A DNA stretch of 64,000 bases from the NCBI GenBank assembly GCA_016296775.1, contig JAEDIE010000002.1, positions 1 through 64,000 of the forward strand, in the 5' to 3' direction. Each line of letters opens with the position of its first letter. Position 1 is the first letter of the stretch. Origin of the DNA: Bacilli bacterium (lineage in GTDB: Bacteria; Bacillota_I; Bacilli_A; RFN20; CAG-826). Made by a program: the position numbers and the translations under genes. The notes below the pieces were generated by a model that saw only the letters and a list, made by a program, of their open reading frames with translations, had not been told where the DNA came from and ran no database searches. This document shows positions 56,211 to 64,000 of the stretch, piece after piece.

Positions 56211-58048
56211 TGAGAAAAAACTTCAAAACATGTTTAACCTTAGCAGCTACTTTATTAGTTGGTTTAGGAAGTATTGCAGTTACAAGCTGTAACGGAAATG
56301 GTGATACTAATACTTCTACAAGCCAATATAAGGTTGTAATTAATGCTATTGGTTCAACAACAATCAATCAAAGTAAAACTCTTCAATTAAGAGCTAACGT
56401 TACCGGAACAACAGACAAAAACGTCACATGGAGTTCAAGCGATGAAACTATCGCTACAGTTAATGAAAGAGGTGTTGTAACCGGAGTTAAAGAAGGTAAA
56501 GTAAAAATTAGAGCAACATTAAATATCGATTCAAACGCTTATGGAGAAATTGAAGTTACTGTTTTAAGAAGTGCTCTTCCTACATCTTTAACAATTCAAG
56601 GTATTGAATCAGGATTAAAATGGATCGGTGATAAAGCAACATTATCAATTAAAGTAGAACCTGAAGATGCAAGTAGTTTAGTTACATGGTCAACATCAAA
56701 TGATAAAGTTGCAACTATTTCTGAAGCAGGTGAACTTGAATTTATTGGAGAAGGTGAAGTTAAAATTTCTGCTACAAGTAAAGATGATGCAACAGTTTCA
56801 GCATCATTAGATTTTACAGTTAAATTTGGTACATTTAGTGCAACAATGGGTTCTCCAAACTGGGATATTTCTAAACAAGCAGATGATACAAAGAAGGAAG
56901 TTTCTTTATCTGAAGAAGGTGGAAAAGGATATAATACTCTTTACTTTACACATTCAAAAGGAACAAGATACTATGCTGAAGCTTACTTTAAAGTTCCAAC
57001 AATTGTTATGGACTATACTTGGGCATGGCAAGGTGTTGGTTTAGGAAGTGGATTAAGCGATACAAATACAAGATATTTCACATTTAGTCCTCACTCACCA
57101 GCTACTCCAGAAAATTCATTTCATAAGACAATTGTTAGAGATAGACCTACAAGCTGGGACGCTTTAACAACACGTTCTCAAATTTGGGGTGAAAATGGTC
57201 TTGATGAAATTGATGTAATTAATACTGGTGTTAAAGTTGGTTTATTAAGAGATGAAAATAAATACTATTACCTACTTAATGATCGTTTGTTCTATGTTGA
57301 TGAAACAACAAAATATGACCAAGTAGAAACATATCCAATTCTTGTAGCTGAAGATTTACCTGTTAAAGTTACAGACTTTAGTTCAACTACAGATGAAGAA
57401 TATATTAATAATTTATTAAATAGCGCTACATTTAAGAAATCATTCTTTGCAAGTAATCCTAATATTGTTAACTACGAAAGCGATGCAAGATTCTCATTTG
57501 ATTCAAATACAGTTTTAAGTAAAGATAATAAAGTTAGATCTTTAGGTGATAAAGCTAAAGTTACAAGAAATTTTGAAGTTGAATTCGATTTATCATTATT
57601 AGACTTTAATAATTCTCATATTTCTAGAGGATTCACTGGTATGACTCTTAACTTCACACGTTATGATTCTGCTGATGCTGTTGAATCTATGATGATTGGA
57701 AGAAGCTCGATTCAATCAGAAAATACTAACATTATTGGAAGATATGCAAGTTGGAATTATCAAAAATCAATGGATGATCCAACTAGTATTTCTAAATATT
57801 TAGAAAGTAGTGCAGCTGTTATGGCTAATCCAAACGATAAAGTACATGTAAAAGTTACACGTACTTTAGATGAAAATAATAGAAGTAATTTTGCTTTATA
57901 TGTTGATGGGGATTTAGTTGAATTAGATGTTAAATCTTCCTCAACAGTTTTAGCTCAAGAAAGATACACTGGAGCATACCTCATTTGGGTTGGTGGTGAA
58001 TACACTGCAGGACAAGTTGAAAATTTTGTTTTCAAAAACTTAGATTAA
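56210..58048 (+). CDS. Surface lipoprotein with two Big_2 domains and unassigned beta-rich C-terminus
   Basis: 612 residues. Lipobox VTSC (Cys27). Two bacterial Ig-like (Big_2) domains at about 42-120 and 121-205, each with the VTWSSSDETIATVNERGVVTG-type core. The C-terminal 400 residues hold two further beta-rich modules: one with WDIS, VGLGSG, RSQIWG and a YYLLNDRLFYVD strand (about 206-400), one with NFEVEFDL, FTRYD and FALYVDGDLVEL (about 430-612), resembling concanavalin/LamG-type sugar-binding folds but not recognised as a named family. Likely a surface glycan-binding protein. Paralogue of the next gene. Confidence 0.8.
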   Translation: MRKNFKTCLTLAATLLVGLGSIAVTSCNGNGDTNTSTSQYKVVINAIGSTTINQSKTLQLRANVTGTTDKNVTWSSSDETIATVNERGVVTGVKEGKVKIRATLNIDSNAYGEIEVTVLRSALPTSLTIQGIESGLKWIGDKATLSIKVEPEDASSLVTWSTSNDKVATISEAGELEFIGEGEVKISATSKDDATVSASLDFTVKFGTFSATMGSPNWDISKQADDTKKEVSLSEEGGKGYNTLYFTHSKGTRYYAEAYFKVPTIVMDYTWAWQGVGLGSGLSDTNTRYFTFSPHSPATPENSFHKTIVRDRPTSWDALTTRSQIWGENGLDEIDVINTGVKVGLLRDENKYYYLLNDRLFYVDETTKYDQVETYPILVAEDLPVKVTDFSSTTDEEYINNLLNSATFKKSFFASNPNIVNYESDARFSFDSNTVLSKDNKVRSLGDKAKVTRNFEVEFDLSLLDFNNSHISRGFTGMTLNFTRYDSADAVESMMIGRSSIQSENTNIIGRYASWNYQKSMDDPTSISKYLESSAAVMANPNDKVHVKVTRTLDENNRSNFALYVDGDLVELDVKSSSTVLAQERYTGAYLIWVGGEYTAGQVENFVFKNLD

Positions 58049-58097
58049 AAATATATAGGATTTACATATGTTTTTGAAAAAATAATGAGGAAATAAT

Positions 58098-59852
58098 ATG
58101 AAAAAATCTAAAATAATTTGGGCTTCTATATTAATAGGAACATTAGGTATTGGATTAGCTGCATGTAATCCAAGCGGACCTTCTGTTAAGTTAGAAGTTG
58201 AAATCGAAATCACTTCTACTACAACGACAGTTATGGCTGGAGAAACTTTACAACTTAGTGCAGAAGCTAAAAATGGTAAAACAAACGAGGTTTCATGGTC
58301 AAGCAGTGATACAAATGTTGCTACAATTGGTGAAGCAACTGGTTTAGTTACAGCTTTACGTAGAGGTACAACAACAATTACTGCTACAGCTGTTGATGAT
58401 TATACAAAAACAGCAACAGTTGTTATTACTGTTAATGATTTAAGCCCTGAATCAATTACAATTTCTGGTTATAAATCAACTACTCTTCGTTCACATTCAA
58501 CACTTCAATTAAGCGCAACTGTTTTGCCAAGTGATAAAATTCAAACTATAAGTTGGAAAACAAGCGATCCTAATATTGCTACAGTAAGTGAAACAGGCCT
58601 TGTTAGTTTTGTTGGTGAAGGTGAAGTTACAATTAGTGCTGTTTCTACAGCTAACGACGAAGTTAAAGGTGAAGTTAAGTTTAATCCTTACTATATTGTC
58701 TCATCATTCTGGGGAAACGAAAGCTGGGATTTCAGTGGTCTTCATGGAATGGAACCAACATTTAAGAGCAAAAATTCATCAATTAATCAAAATGCTGTTT
58801 TAAATAATTCAACTGGAAAATACTATGCTTTTGAAGCAACAGCTAAAATCACAGACCCTTCAACATCTGATACATGGTCAAGAGTAGGATTAGGACATAT
58901 TCCTACAAATAATAGTGATAAAATCCACGCTTTAATGGTTTCTCCTGGACCAAATTTTAGTCAAAGAAAAACAGTTGTCATGGATGTTGTTAAAGGCAAT
59001 GTTCAATGGGGTACAGTAACTGATAGATCTCAAGTATGGGGTCAACATGATCAAAATGTAATTGATTATAGTAACGTAAAACTTTCTGCCGTTAGAAACG
59101 GAAACGATTACTATTATTTCATTAATAATGAATTATATTGGGTTGAAAAAGATTTTAATGAATTTAGTGATGTTGATACATATCCAGCATTCCATACCGG
59201 AAATACTAATGTTGAATTTTCTAAAATTAGTGTAGTTACAGGTGAAAAAGAAGTTCAAACTTATCTTGCAAATAATCCTACTTCTAATAATTATTACTAT
59301 GCAACTTATAAAGATAATGTTGTAGTAGATAAAACTAATAATACAATTAAGTTTATTAATTGTGAAAACGGTGTAACCACCAATGTTAAAGATCAAGCTA
59401 TTAAACCTCTTGGTAGTGCAATGTTATTAAAAGATAAAACAAATACTAAGATTTCATTTGATTTTACATTAGATTTAATTGGAAATCGTGATGCAAATCC
59501 TGCTTTAGCTATTACTGTTACTAGATATGATTCTTCAACTTGGGAAGCAAGAAGTGGTGTAATTTGTGAAACAAAAGCTGGATTTACTGGATGGAATTCA
59601 AATGGTGATTTAAATGCTGGTATTGGAGATGGTGGAAGAGAATATACTACTCCTTTACTTGAAGGTCAAACATATCATGTTGATTTTTATAAATTATCAA
59701 GTACATCAACTGGAACAGATACAAGACTTGTAGTTAATGGTGTTGATTATGCTCATGGTTGGGATGATGGATATCATGGTGCACATACATTTATGATTGG
59801 TACACGTGATATGAACGTTACAATCACTAACTTAACAGTTACACAAGAATAG
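58098..59852 (+). CDS. Second surface lipoprotein with Big_2 domains, paralogue of its neighbour
   Basis: 584 residues. Lipoprotein signal with the AAC lipobox (Cys23). Two Big_2 domains at about 33-113 and 114-195 (SWSSSDTNVATIGEATGLVTA and SWKTSDPNIATVSETGLVSF cores). The C-terminus repeats the two beta-rich modules of the neighbour: WDFSG, VGLGH, RSQVWGQ, YYYFINNELYWVEK, VDTYPAF, then VTRYDSS and TRLVVNGVDY. Identity is moderate, so the duplication is old. A mid-operon hairpin follows. Likely role in binding glycans at the surface, inferred. Confidence 0.8.
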   Translation: MKKSKIIWASILIGTLGIGLAACNPSGPSVKLEVEIEITSTTTTVMAGETLQLSAEAKNGKTNEVSWSSSDTNVATIGEATGLVTALRRGTTTITATAVDDYTKTATVVITVNDLSPESITISGYKSTTLRSHSTLQLSATVLPSDKIQTISWKTSDPNIATVSETGLVSFVGEGEVTISAVSTANDEVKGEVKFNPYYIVSSFWGNESWDFSGLHGMEPTFKSKNSSINQNAVLNNSTGKYYAFEATAKITDPSTSDTWSRVGLGHIPTNNSDKIHALMVSPGPNFSQRKTVVMDVVKGNVQWGTVTDRSQVWGQHDQNVIDYSNVKLSAVRNGNDYYYFINNELYWVEKDFNEFSDVDTYPAFHTGNTNVEFSKISVVTGEKEVQTYLANNPTSNNYYYATYKDNVVVDKTNNTIKFINCENGVTTNVKDQAIKPLGSAMLLKDKTNTKISFDFTLDLIGNRDANPALAITVTRYDSSTWEARSGVICETKAGFTGWNSNGDLNAGIGDGGREYTTPLLEGQTYHVDFYKLSSTSTGTDTRLVVNGVDYAHGWDDGYHGAHTFMIGTRDMNVTITNLTVTQE

Positions 59853-59862
59853 TTATAAAGTA

Positions 59863-59894
59863 TATAAGCATTCGGGTTTTTCCGAATGCTTATA
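59863..59894 (+). promoter_or_regulatory. Operon-internal stable hairpin without U run
   Basis: Perfect 13-bp stem TATAAGCATTCGG/CCGAATGCTTATA (59863-59875 with 59882-59894) with a 6-nt loop, in the 62-bp gap between the surface binding lipoprotein and the alpha-galactosidase. No T run follows, so it is more likely an mRNA-stability or processing element, or a leaky terminator, than a full stop. Confidence 0.7.
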
Positions 59895-59914
59895 ACAATA
59901 GGTAGGTAATCTAT

Positions 59915-62101
59915 ATGAAAATTGAATTTAGTAAGGAAAAACATATTTTTTCTATAACAACCGAGAATCTAGCTTATTATTTTTCTATTACAAATAAAGG
60001 TATTTTAAAGCATCTATATTTTGGAGAATATATTGAAAGTATTGATGATGAATTAATAAGTGATATTGGTTTTGATTGGGCTAAAACTTATTTTGATAAA
60101 AACGAATTAAAAGAAAAAGAATATGATGATAATTTTTATCATGATAGAAGCTTTTTAGAAATTGGAACTCACGGATTAAAAGATAATAGACCATCAAGTT
60201 TTGAAATTGAAGTTAATGGAAATAATAAGGTAGATTTTCGTTATGTAAATCATCGAATTTATAAAGGAAAACCTATGTTAAATGGATTACCTCATTTTAA
60301 AGGAGATGAAAAAGATTCATTAACCTTAGAGATTACTTTAAAAGATGTTGTAAAAAACATTTATTTAGAATTAAGTTATACAGTTATCGAAGGTATTGAT
60401 TGTGTTTTAAGAAACTCGAAAATTATTAATAAAGAAAAAGAATGTAAAGTTGAAAGAGCCATGTCTTTAACTCTAGATTTACCAAGTGATCAATATAATT
60501 TAATCTCTTTTCCAGGAGATTGGAGTAATGAAAGAAATATAAATAAAGATAAAATTTCTTTTGGAATGAAAAGAATTTCTTCTAAATTTGGAAGAAGTGG
60601 ACACGAACAAAATCCTTTCATGATTTTAGAAAAGAGTGAGGATTTAATAGGGTTTTTACCTTCATACATAGGAATTTCATTTGTATATAGCGGTAATTTT
60701 GTTGAAGAAGTAAGTGTTGATAAAAATAAAACTACTAGAGTAAATATTGGAATAAATGATGAAGATTTTTCATTCACTTTAAAAGAAAATGAAGAATTTG
60801 TTCTTCCTGAAGCTTTGTTAGTTTATTCTTCTTCTTTTGATGGATTAACTCAAAATATACATGATCTAATTAGAGATCATTTAATTGATAGAAATCATTT
60901 AGATACTCAAGACAAGATTTTATTAAATTCTTGGGAAGCTTGTTATATGGATTTTGATACTGAAAAAGTTATTAAATACATTAACGAAGCTAAAAAATTA
61001 AATGTTGGCTTATTTGTCCTTGATGATGGTTGGTTTGGAACAAGAAATAATGATTTATGTTCATTAGGTGATTGGTATATTAATGAAGGTAAAATTAATT
61101 TAAGAAAAGTAGTTGATGAATGCCACAAAAACAACATGAAATTTGGTATTTGGTATGAACCAGAAATGATTAATCCAGATAGCGATTTATTTAGAAAACA
61201 TCCAGAATTTATTGTTGGTGATATTTCTAAATATGATTTAGGTTTATCGCGTCATCAATTAGTATTAGATTTCTCTAATCCTGTCGTTGTTGATAATATT
61301 TTTAATCAAATGTGTTCATTATTAGATAAATATGATGTTGATTACATTAAATGGGATCACAATAGATGTCTTTATGATGCATATAGTTCATATTTAGGTT
61401 ATGAAAATATTGGTAAATTCTTCCATGAAAACATTAAAGGAGTATATTCTTTACTTGCTAGATTAAAAGAAAGATATCCAAATATCTTATTTGAAGGATG
61501 TGCAAGTGGAGGAGGAAGATTTGATTTAGGAATGTTATATTACACTCCCCAAATTTGGACAAGCGATGAAACCGATCCTGTTCAAAGAATGTTTATTCAA
61601 TATTCAACTAGTTTAATTTATCCTCTTTGTACAATGGGAAGCCATATTTCCAAAAACCCAATAACAAACTATTTAACTAAAGGAAATGTTGCTTTATTTG
61701 GTACTTTTGGATATGAATTTGATCCTTTAAAAATTAATGAAGAAGAAAGAAAAGAAGTAATTATTTCTAGTGAAAATTATTTAAAACATCATAAACTTAT
61801 TAAAAATGGTGATTTATATCATTTATATTCTCCTTTTGATACAAACTTTATGTGTATGGAAGTAGTAAGTAAAGATAAGAAAGAGGCTATTGTTTTATTT
61901 ACTAATTTAATTAAAGTTCGTAATACTTATAGAATGTTAAAACTTAAAGGTTTAGATGATAATAAATTATATAGAAATTCATATAATAACAAAGTATTAA
62001 AAGGATATTTATATAAAAATGTAGGCATTAATTTAACAAGATGGTTTGATGAATTTTCATCTTTACTTATCTATTTGGAGGAGGTAAATGATGAAAACTA
62101 A
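59915..62101 (+). CDS. GH36 alpha-galactosidase, cytoplasmic
   Basis: 728 residues, the length of Bacillota AgaA/RafA enzymes, without a signal peptide. N-terminal beta-supersandwich, then the catalytic barrel: FVLDDGWFGTRNND (near 368), YIKWDHNRCL with the nucleophile Asp (near 484), EGCASGGGRFDLGML, and SDETDPVQR with the acid/base Asp (near 550). Removes alpha-galactosyl ends from oligosaccharides, so the importer probably carries alpha-galactosides. TAGGTAGGT lies before the start. It overlaps the next gene by 14 bp. Confidence 0.94.
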   Translation: MKIEFSKEKHIFSITTENLAYYFSITNKGILKHLYFGEYIESIDDELISDIGFDWAKTYFDKNELKEKEYDDNFYHDRSFLEIGTHGLKDNRPSSFEIEVNGNNKVDFRYVNHRIYKGKPMLNGLPHFKGDEKDSLTLEITLKDVVKNIYLELSYTVIEGIDCVLRNSKIINKEKECKVERAMSLTLDLPSDQYNLISFPGDWSNERNINKDKISFGMKRISSKFGRSGHEQNPFMILEKSEDLIGFLPSYIGISFVYSGNFVEEVSVDKNKTTRVNIGINDEDFSFTLKENEEFVLPEALLVYSSSFDGLTQNIHDLIRDHLIDRNHLDTQDKILLNSWEACYMDFDTEKVIKYINEAKKLNVGLFVLDDGWFGTRNNDLCSLGDWYINEGKINLRKVVDECHKNNMKFGIWYEPEMINPDSDLFRKHPEFIVGDISKYDLGLSRHQLVLDFSNPVVVDNIFNQMCSLLDKYDVDYIKWDHNRCLYDAYSSYLGYENIGKFFHENIKGVYSLLARLKERYPNILFEGCASGGGRFDLGMLYYTPQIWTSDETDPVQRMFIQYSTSLIYPLCTMGSHISKNPITNYLTKGNVALFGTFGYEFDPLKINEEERKEVIISSENYLKHHKLIKNGDLYHLYSPFDTNFMCMEVVSKDKKEAIVLFTNLIKVRNTYRMLKLKGLDDNKLYRNSYNNKVLKGYLYKNVGINLTRWFDEFSSLLIYLEEVNDEN

Positions 62102-62948
62102 TGAAATTGTTTTAAGAGATCCTTTCATTTTATTAGATAAAAAATCTTCTACATACTATATGTATGGAACTAATAACGAACTTGAGATTGGTTTTTATTG
62201 TTATTATAGTAAGGATTTAAATGAATGGAATGGTCCTGTTAAAGTGTTTTGTCCTCAAAATAATTTTTGGGGAACACAAGATTTTTGGGCTCCTGAAGTT
62301 CATATTTATAAAGATAAATATTATTTAATTGGATCATTTAAAAGTTCTACTAAATGTAGAGGATGTCAAATTTTAGTTTCTGATAGTCCTCTTGGTCCTT
62401 TTAATGTACATAGTGGAGTTGTTACTCCTTCTGAGCGGGAATGTTTAGATGGAACGTTATATTTTAAAAGTGATAAACCTTATTTAATTTTTGTTCATGA
62501 ATGGCTTCAAATTAAAGATGGAGAAATTTGTGTTGTTGAATTAAGTAAAGATTTAACAAAATATATTGGAACACCAAAAACCTTGTTTAAAGCAAGTGAA
62601 GCTAATTGGTCAAAACATCCTGCTTGGTATAAAGAACCAATTAATGTTTGTGATGGACCATTTGTAGTTAAAGATCAAAATGATTTCCCGCTTATTTTAT
62701 GGTCTAGCTTTCTTGAAGATTCTTATGATATTGGATATTCATATAGCGACGTAGATATATTTAGCAATAAATATATTCATTCTAAAAATCCTTTACCTAT
62801 TAAAGATGCAGGACATGGCATGATCTTTGAAGATTTGAACAATAAAAAATATTTAGTATTACATGCTAATAATTCAGCTTCAGGTCATGAATACCCTGTC
62901 TTAATACCGGTAATTATTAAGGATAAACAGATAATTTTGGAGAATTAA
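62088..62948 (+). CDS. Cytoplasmic GH43-like glycosidase
   Basis: 286 residues, no signal peptide, unlike the two surface GH43 enzymes. GH43-type motifs: LRDPFILL (general base Asp, near 9), WAPEVHIYKDKYYL, ECLDGTLYF, and a likely acid in FVHEW; VCDGPFVV and AGHGMIF follow. The start has GGAGGAGGT 2 nt upstream plus an adjoining second ATG. It lies between GH36 and the esterase and probably finishes imported arabino- or xylo-oligosaccharides. Exact linkage unknown. Confidence 0.8.
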   Translation: MMKTNEIVLRDPFILLDKKSSTYYMYGTNNELEIGFYCYYSKDLNEWNGPVKVFCPQNNFWGTQDFWAPEVHIYKDKYYLIGSFKSSTKCRGCQILVSDSPLGPFNVHSGVVTPSERECLDGTLYFKSDKPYLIFVHEWLQIKDGEICVVELSKDLTKYIGTPKTLFKASEANWSKHPAWYKEPINVCDGPFVVKDQNDFPLILWSSFLEDSYDIGYSYSDVDIFSNKYIHSKNPLPIKDAGHGMIFEDLNNKKYLVLHANNSASGHEYPVLIPVIIKDKQIILEN

Positions 62949-62949
62949 A

Positions 62950-63846
62950 ATGAAAAAGAAAATTTTTGCATTTATGATTTTGCCTAGTTTATTAATGTCT
63001 TGTGGAAGTGCAAATTCAAATGGAAGTAATGATGACCCTCAAGATAATAAAGTTCAAGTTGTTTTAATGTTAGGCCAATCTAACATGGAAGGTCATACTC
63101 ATTCACAATATTTATTAAATACTAAGGGCGAAGATAAGTTTAAAGAGTATGGAAAGGGATATGAAGATATCAAAATTTCATATCGTTGCTCAATTAATTT
63201 TAACGATTCAAATGGTCAATTTGTTGATGTTAAATTAGGACAAGGAACGAATATTGAAAGATTTGGACCAGAAATTGGAATAGCCGAAACATTACATGGA
63301 AAAGATTTTAAAAATAAAGTAATGCTTGTTAAGTTTGCTCAAGGAGCAACTTCTTTATATAACCATTGGATGTCTCCAACTAGTGGTAGAAGTGGTCAAT
63401 TATATACTTCATGTTTAGAATACTTCACCATGTGTATGGAAAATCTTGAAAGTCAAGGTTACTATCCTGAAATTAAGGCTATTTGTTGGATGCAAGGAGA
63501 AGATGATTCTAGTAGCTCAGAATATCATAAATATGAAACATTAGAAGAAAACTTTATTAATGATTTAAGACAGGATTTAGCATATTATTCAACAAGTGAA
63601 GGCATATTTTTTATTGATGCTGGTATTTCAGATTGTGTTGCTTGGACACATCATATAGAGGTTAATAAAGCTAAATTAAATAATTCTAAAAAGAGTGATT
63701 TAAATATGTATTTTTCAACTATTGAAAATGGTTTAAAATATAACTTAGAACCAGTGGGTTCTCCTGATATATATCATTATGACTCAGATTCAATGATTAA
63801 ATTAGGTAATTTATTCGGAGAAATGCTGTTAACAATTTTAAAATAA
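62950..63846 (+). CDS. Surface carbohydrate acetylesterase (SASA/CE6-like, SGNH fold), lipoprotein
   Basis: 298 residues. Lipobox MSC (Cys18). SGNH-type motifs of the SASA family: VVLMLGQSNMEGH with the catalytic Ser (block I), GPEIGIAETL, and AICWMQGEDDSS (block with Gly/Gln oxyanion and the WxQGExD signature). The C-terminal acid-base pair is less sure: DIYHYD (near 274) may supply the Asp-His. Such enzymes remove acetyl groups from xylan or other sugars. It would unmask polymer for the GH43 enzymes. Confidence 0.82.
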   Translation: MKKKIFAFMILPSLLMSCGSANSNGSNDDPQDNKVQVVLMLGQSNMEGHTHSQYLLNTKGEDKFKEYGKGYEDIKISYRCSINFNDSNGQFVDVKLGQGTNIERFGPEIGIAETLHGKDFKNKVMLVKFAQGATSLYNHWMSPTSGRSGQLYTSCLEYFTMCMENLESQGYYPEIKAICWMQGEDDSSSSEYHKYETLEENFINDLRQDLAYYSTSEGIFFIDAGISDCVAWTHHIEVNKAKLNNSKKSDLNMYFSTIENGLKYNLEPVGSPDIYHYDSDSMIKLGNLFGEMLLTILK

Positions 63847-64000
63847 TGAATAAAAGAGTATCAATGAAAGACATAGCAACAGAATTAAATATTTCTGTTG
63901 ATGCAGTTTGTAAAGCTTTAAATGATTCACCAAGAATTAGTAAAAAAACTAAGGAAATGGTTAATTTAAAAGCTAAAGAACTTGGATATATTAAAAACAC
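63846..64000 (+). CDS. LacI-family transcriptional regulator (5' part, cut by window end)
   Basis: Only the first 51 residues are in the window. They are the LacI helix-turn-helix and hinge: MKDIATELNISVDAVCKALN, then SPRISKKTKEMVNLKAKELGY. ATG 63846 overlaps the esterase stop (TAATG). A second Met at 63864 has AAAGAG nearby and may also serve. It sits at the end of the glycan locus and is the natural ligand for the 20-bp palindrome at 49107-49126. Confidence 0.93.
   Translation, partial: MNKRVSMKDIATELNISVDAVCKALNDSPRISKKTKEMVNLKAKELGYIKN

Noticed and set aside
59133..59396. 87-residue Ile-rich open frame on the minus strand
   Set aside because: It is antisense to the second Big_2 lipoprotein; its hydrophobic look comes from the complement of Asn/Asp-rich codons.
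1..64000. CRISPR arrays, tRNA or rRNA genes, insertion sequences, prophage
   Set aside because: None was recognised by reading the sequence; short tRNA-like folds cannot be fully excluded without a covariance search.

Overview
The window is a low-GC segment of a Bacillota chromosome centred on the replication origin. UGA is a stop codon (rpmH and rsmA end in TGA) and UGG encodes tryptophan, so the code is standard. The dnaA-dnaN-yaaA-recF-gyrB-gyrA and rpmH-rnpA-yidC-jag-mnmE blocks diverge from the origin as in Bacilli. The SRP RNA is only about 79 nt, as in Mollicutes. The best guess is an uncultured, host-associated Bacilli lineage near the Mollicutes, RF39/RFN20 or Erysipelotrichales; the exact lineage cannot be fixed from this sequence.

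Layout. (1) Bases 1-5100 hold an EF-G-like paralogue behind a perfect cre-type palindrome, a divergent PfkB-type kinase, a degenerate M50-like membrane protein and a TetR regulator. (2) Bases 5147-8750 hold a MacB-type ABC transporter, tadA, the SRP RNA and a terminator. (3) Bases 8756-19660 are a leftward run: dnaA, dnaN, yaaA, recF, gyrB, gyrA, a glycosyltransferase and serS. (4) Bases 19661-20094 are oriC, with a second DnaA-box pair between dnaA and dnaN. (5) Bases 20095-27378 are a rightward operon: rpmH, rnpA, yidC, jag, mnmE, tatD, rnmV, rsmA, ispE. (6) Bases 27486-36462 hold ppdK, an FGGY sugar kinase and a TetR-controlled heterodimeric ABC exporter. (7) Bases 36568-47977 are housekeeping: pth, mfd, rqcP, tilS, ftsH, dusB, lysS, rpsF, ssb, rpsR. 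(8) Bases 48073-49062 hold an orphan winged-helix ORF and a PHP phosphoesterase. (9) From 49107 to the window end there is a glycan-utilisation locus.

The glycan locus is the main accessory system. A 20-bp perfect palindrome overlaps the -35 and spacer of its promoter. Then come two surface GH43 lipoproteins, a complete ABC sugar importer (binding lipoprotein, two permeases, and an ATPase with a large insertion), two paralogous surface lipoproteins with Big_2-type domains and unassigned beta-rich C-termini, a cytoplasmic GH36 alpha-galactosidase, a cytoplasmic GH43-like enzyme, a surface SASA-type acetylesterase, and a LacI regulator cut by the window end. The logic is deacetylate and trim outside, capture, import, then finish hydrolysis inside. 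The likely targets are acetylated plant polysaccharides with arabinofuranosyl/xylosyl and alpha-galactosyl groups, but the exact substrate is inference.

Other points of note: several first genes look leaderless (FGGY kinase, tetR, pth); mfd appears to begin at a non-standard ATT codon across a terminator-like hairpin; both gyrase subunits have acidic N-terminal extensions; and the EF-G paralogue lacks the catalytic switch II histidine while being preceded by a catabolite-type operator. No tRNA, rRNA, CRISPR array, insertion sequence or prophage gene was seen.
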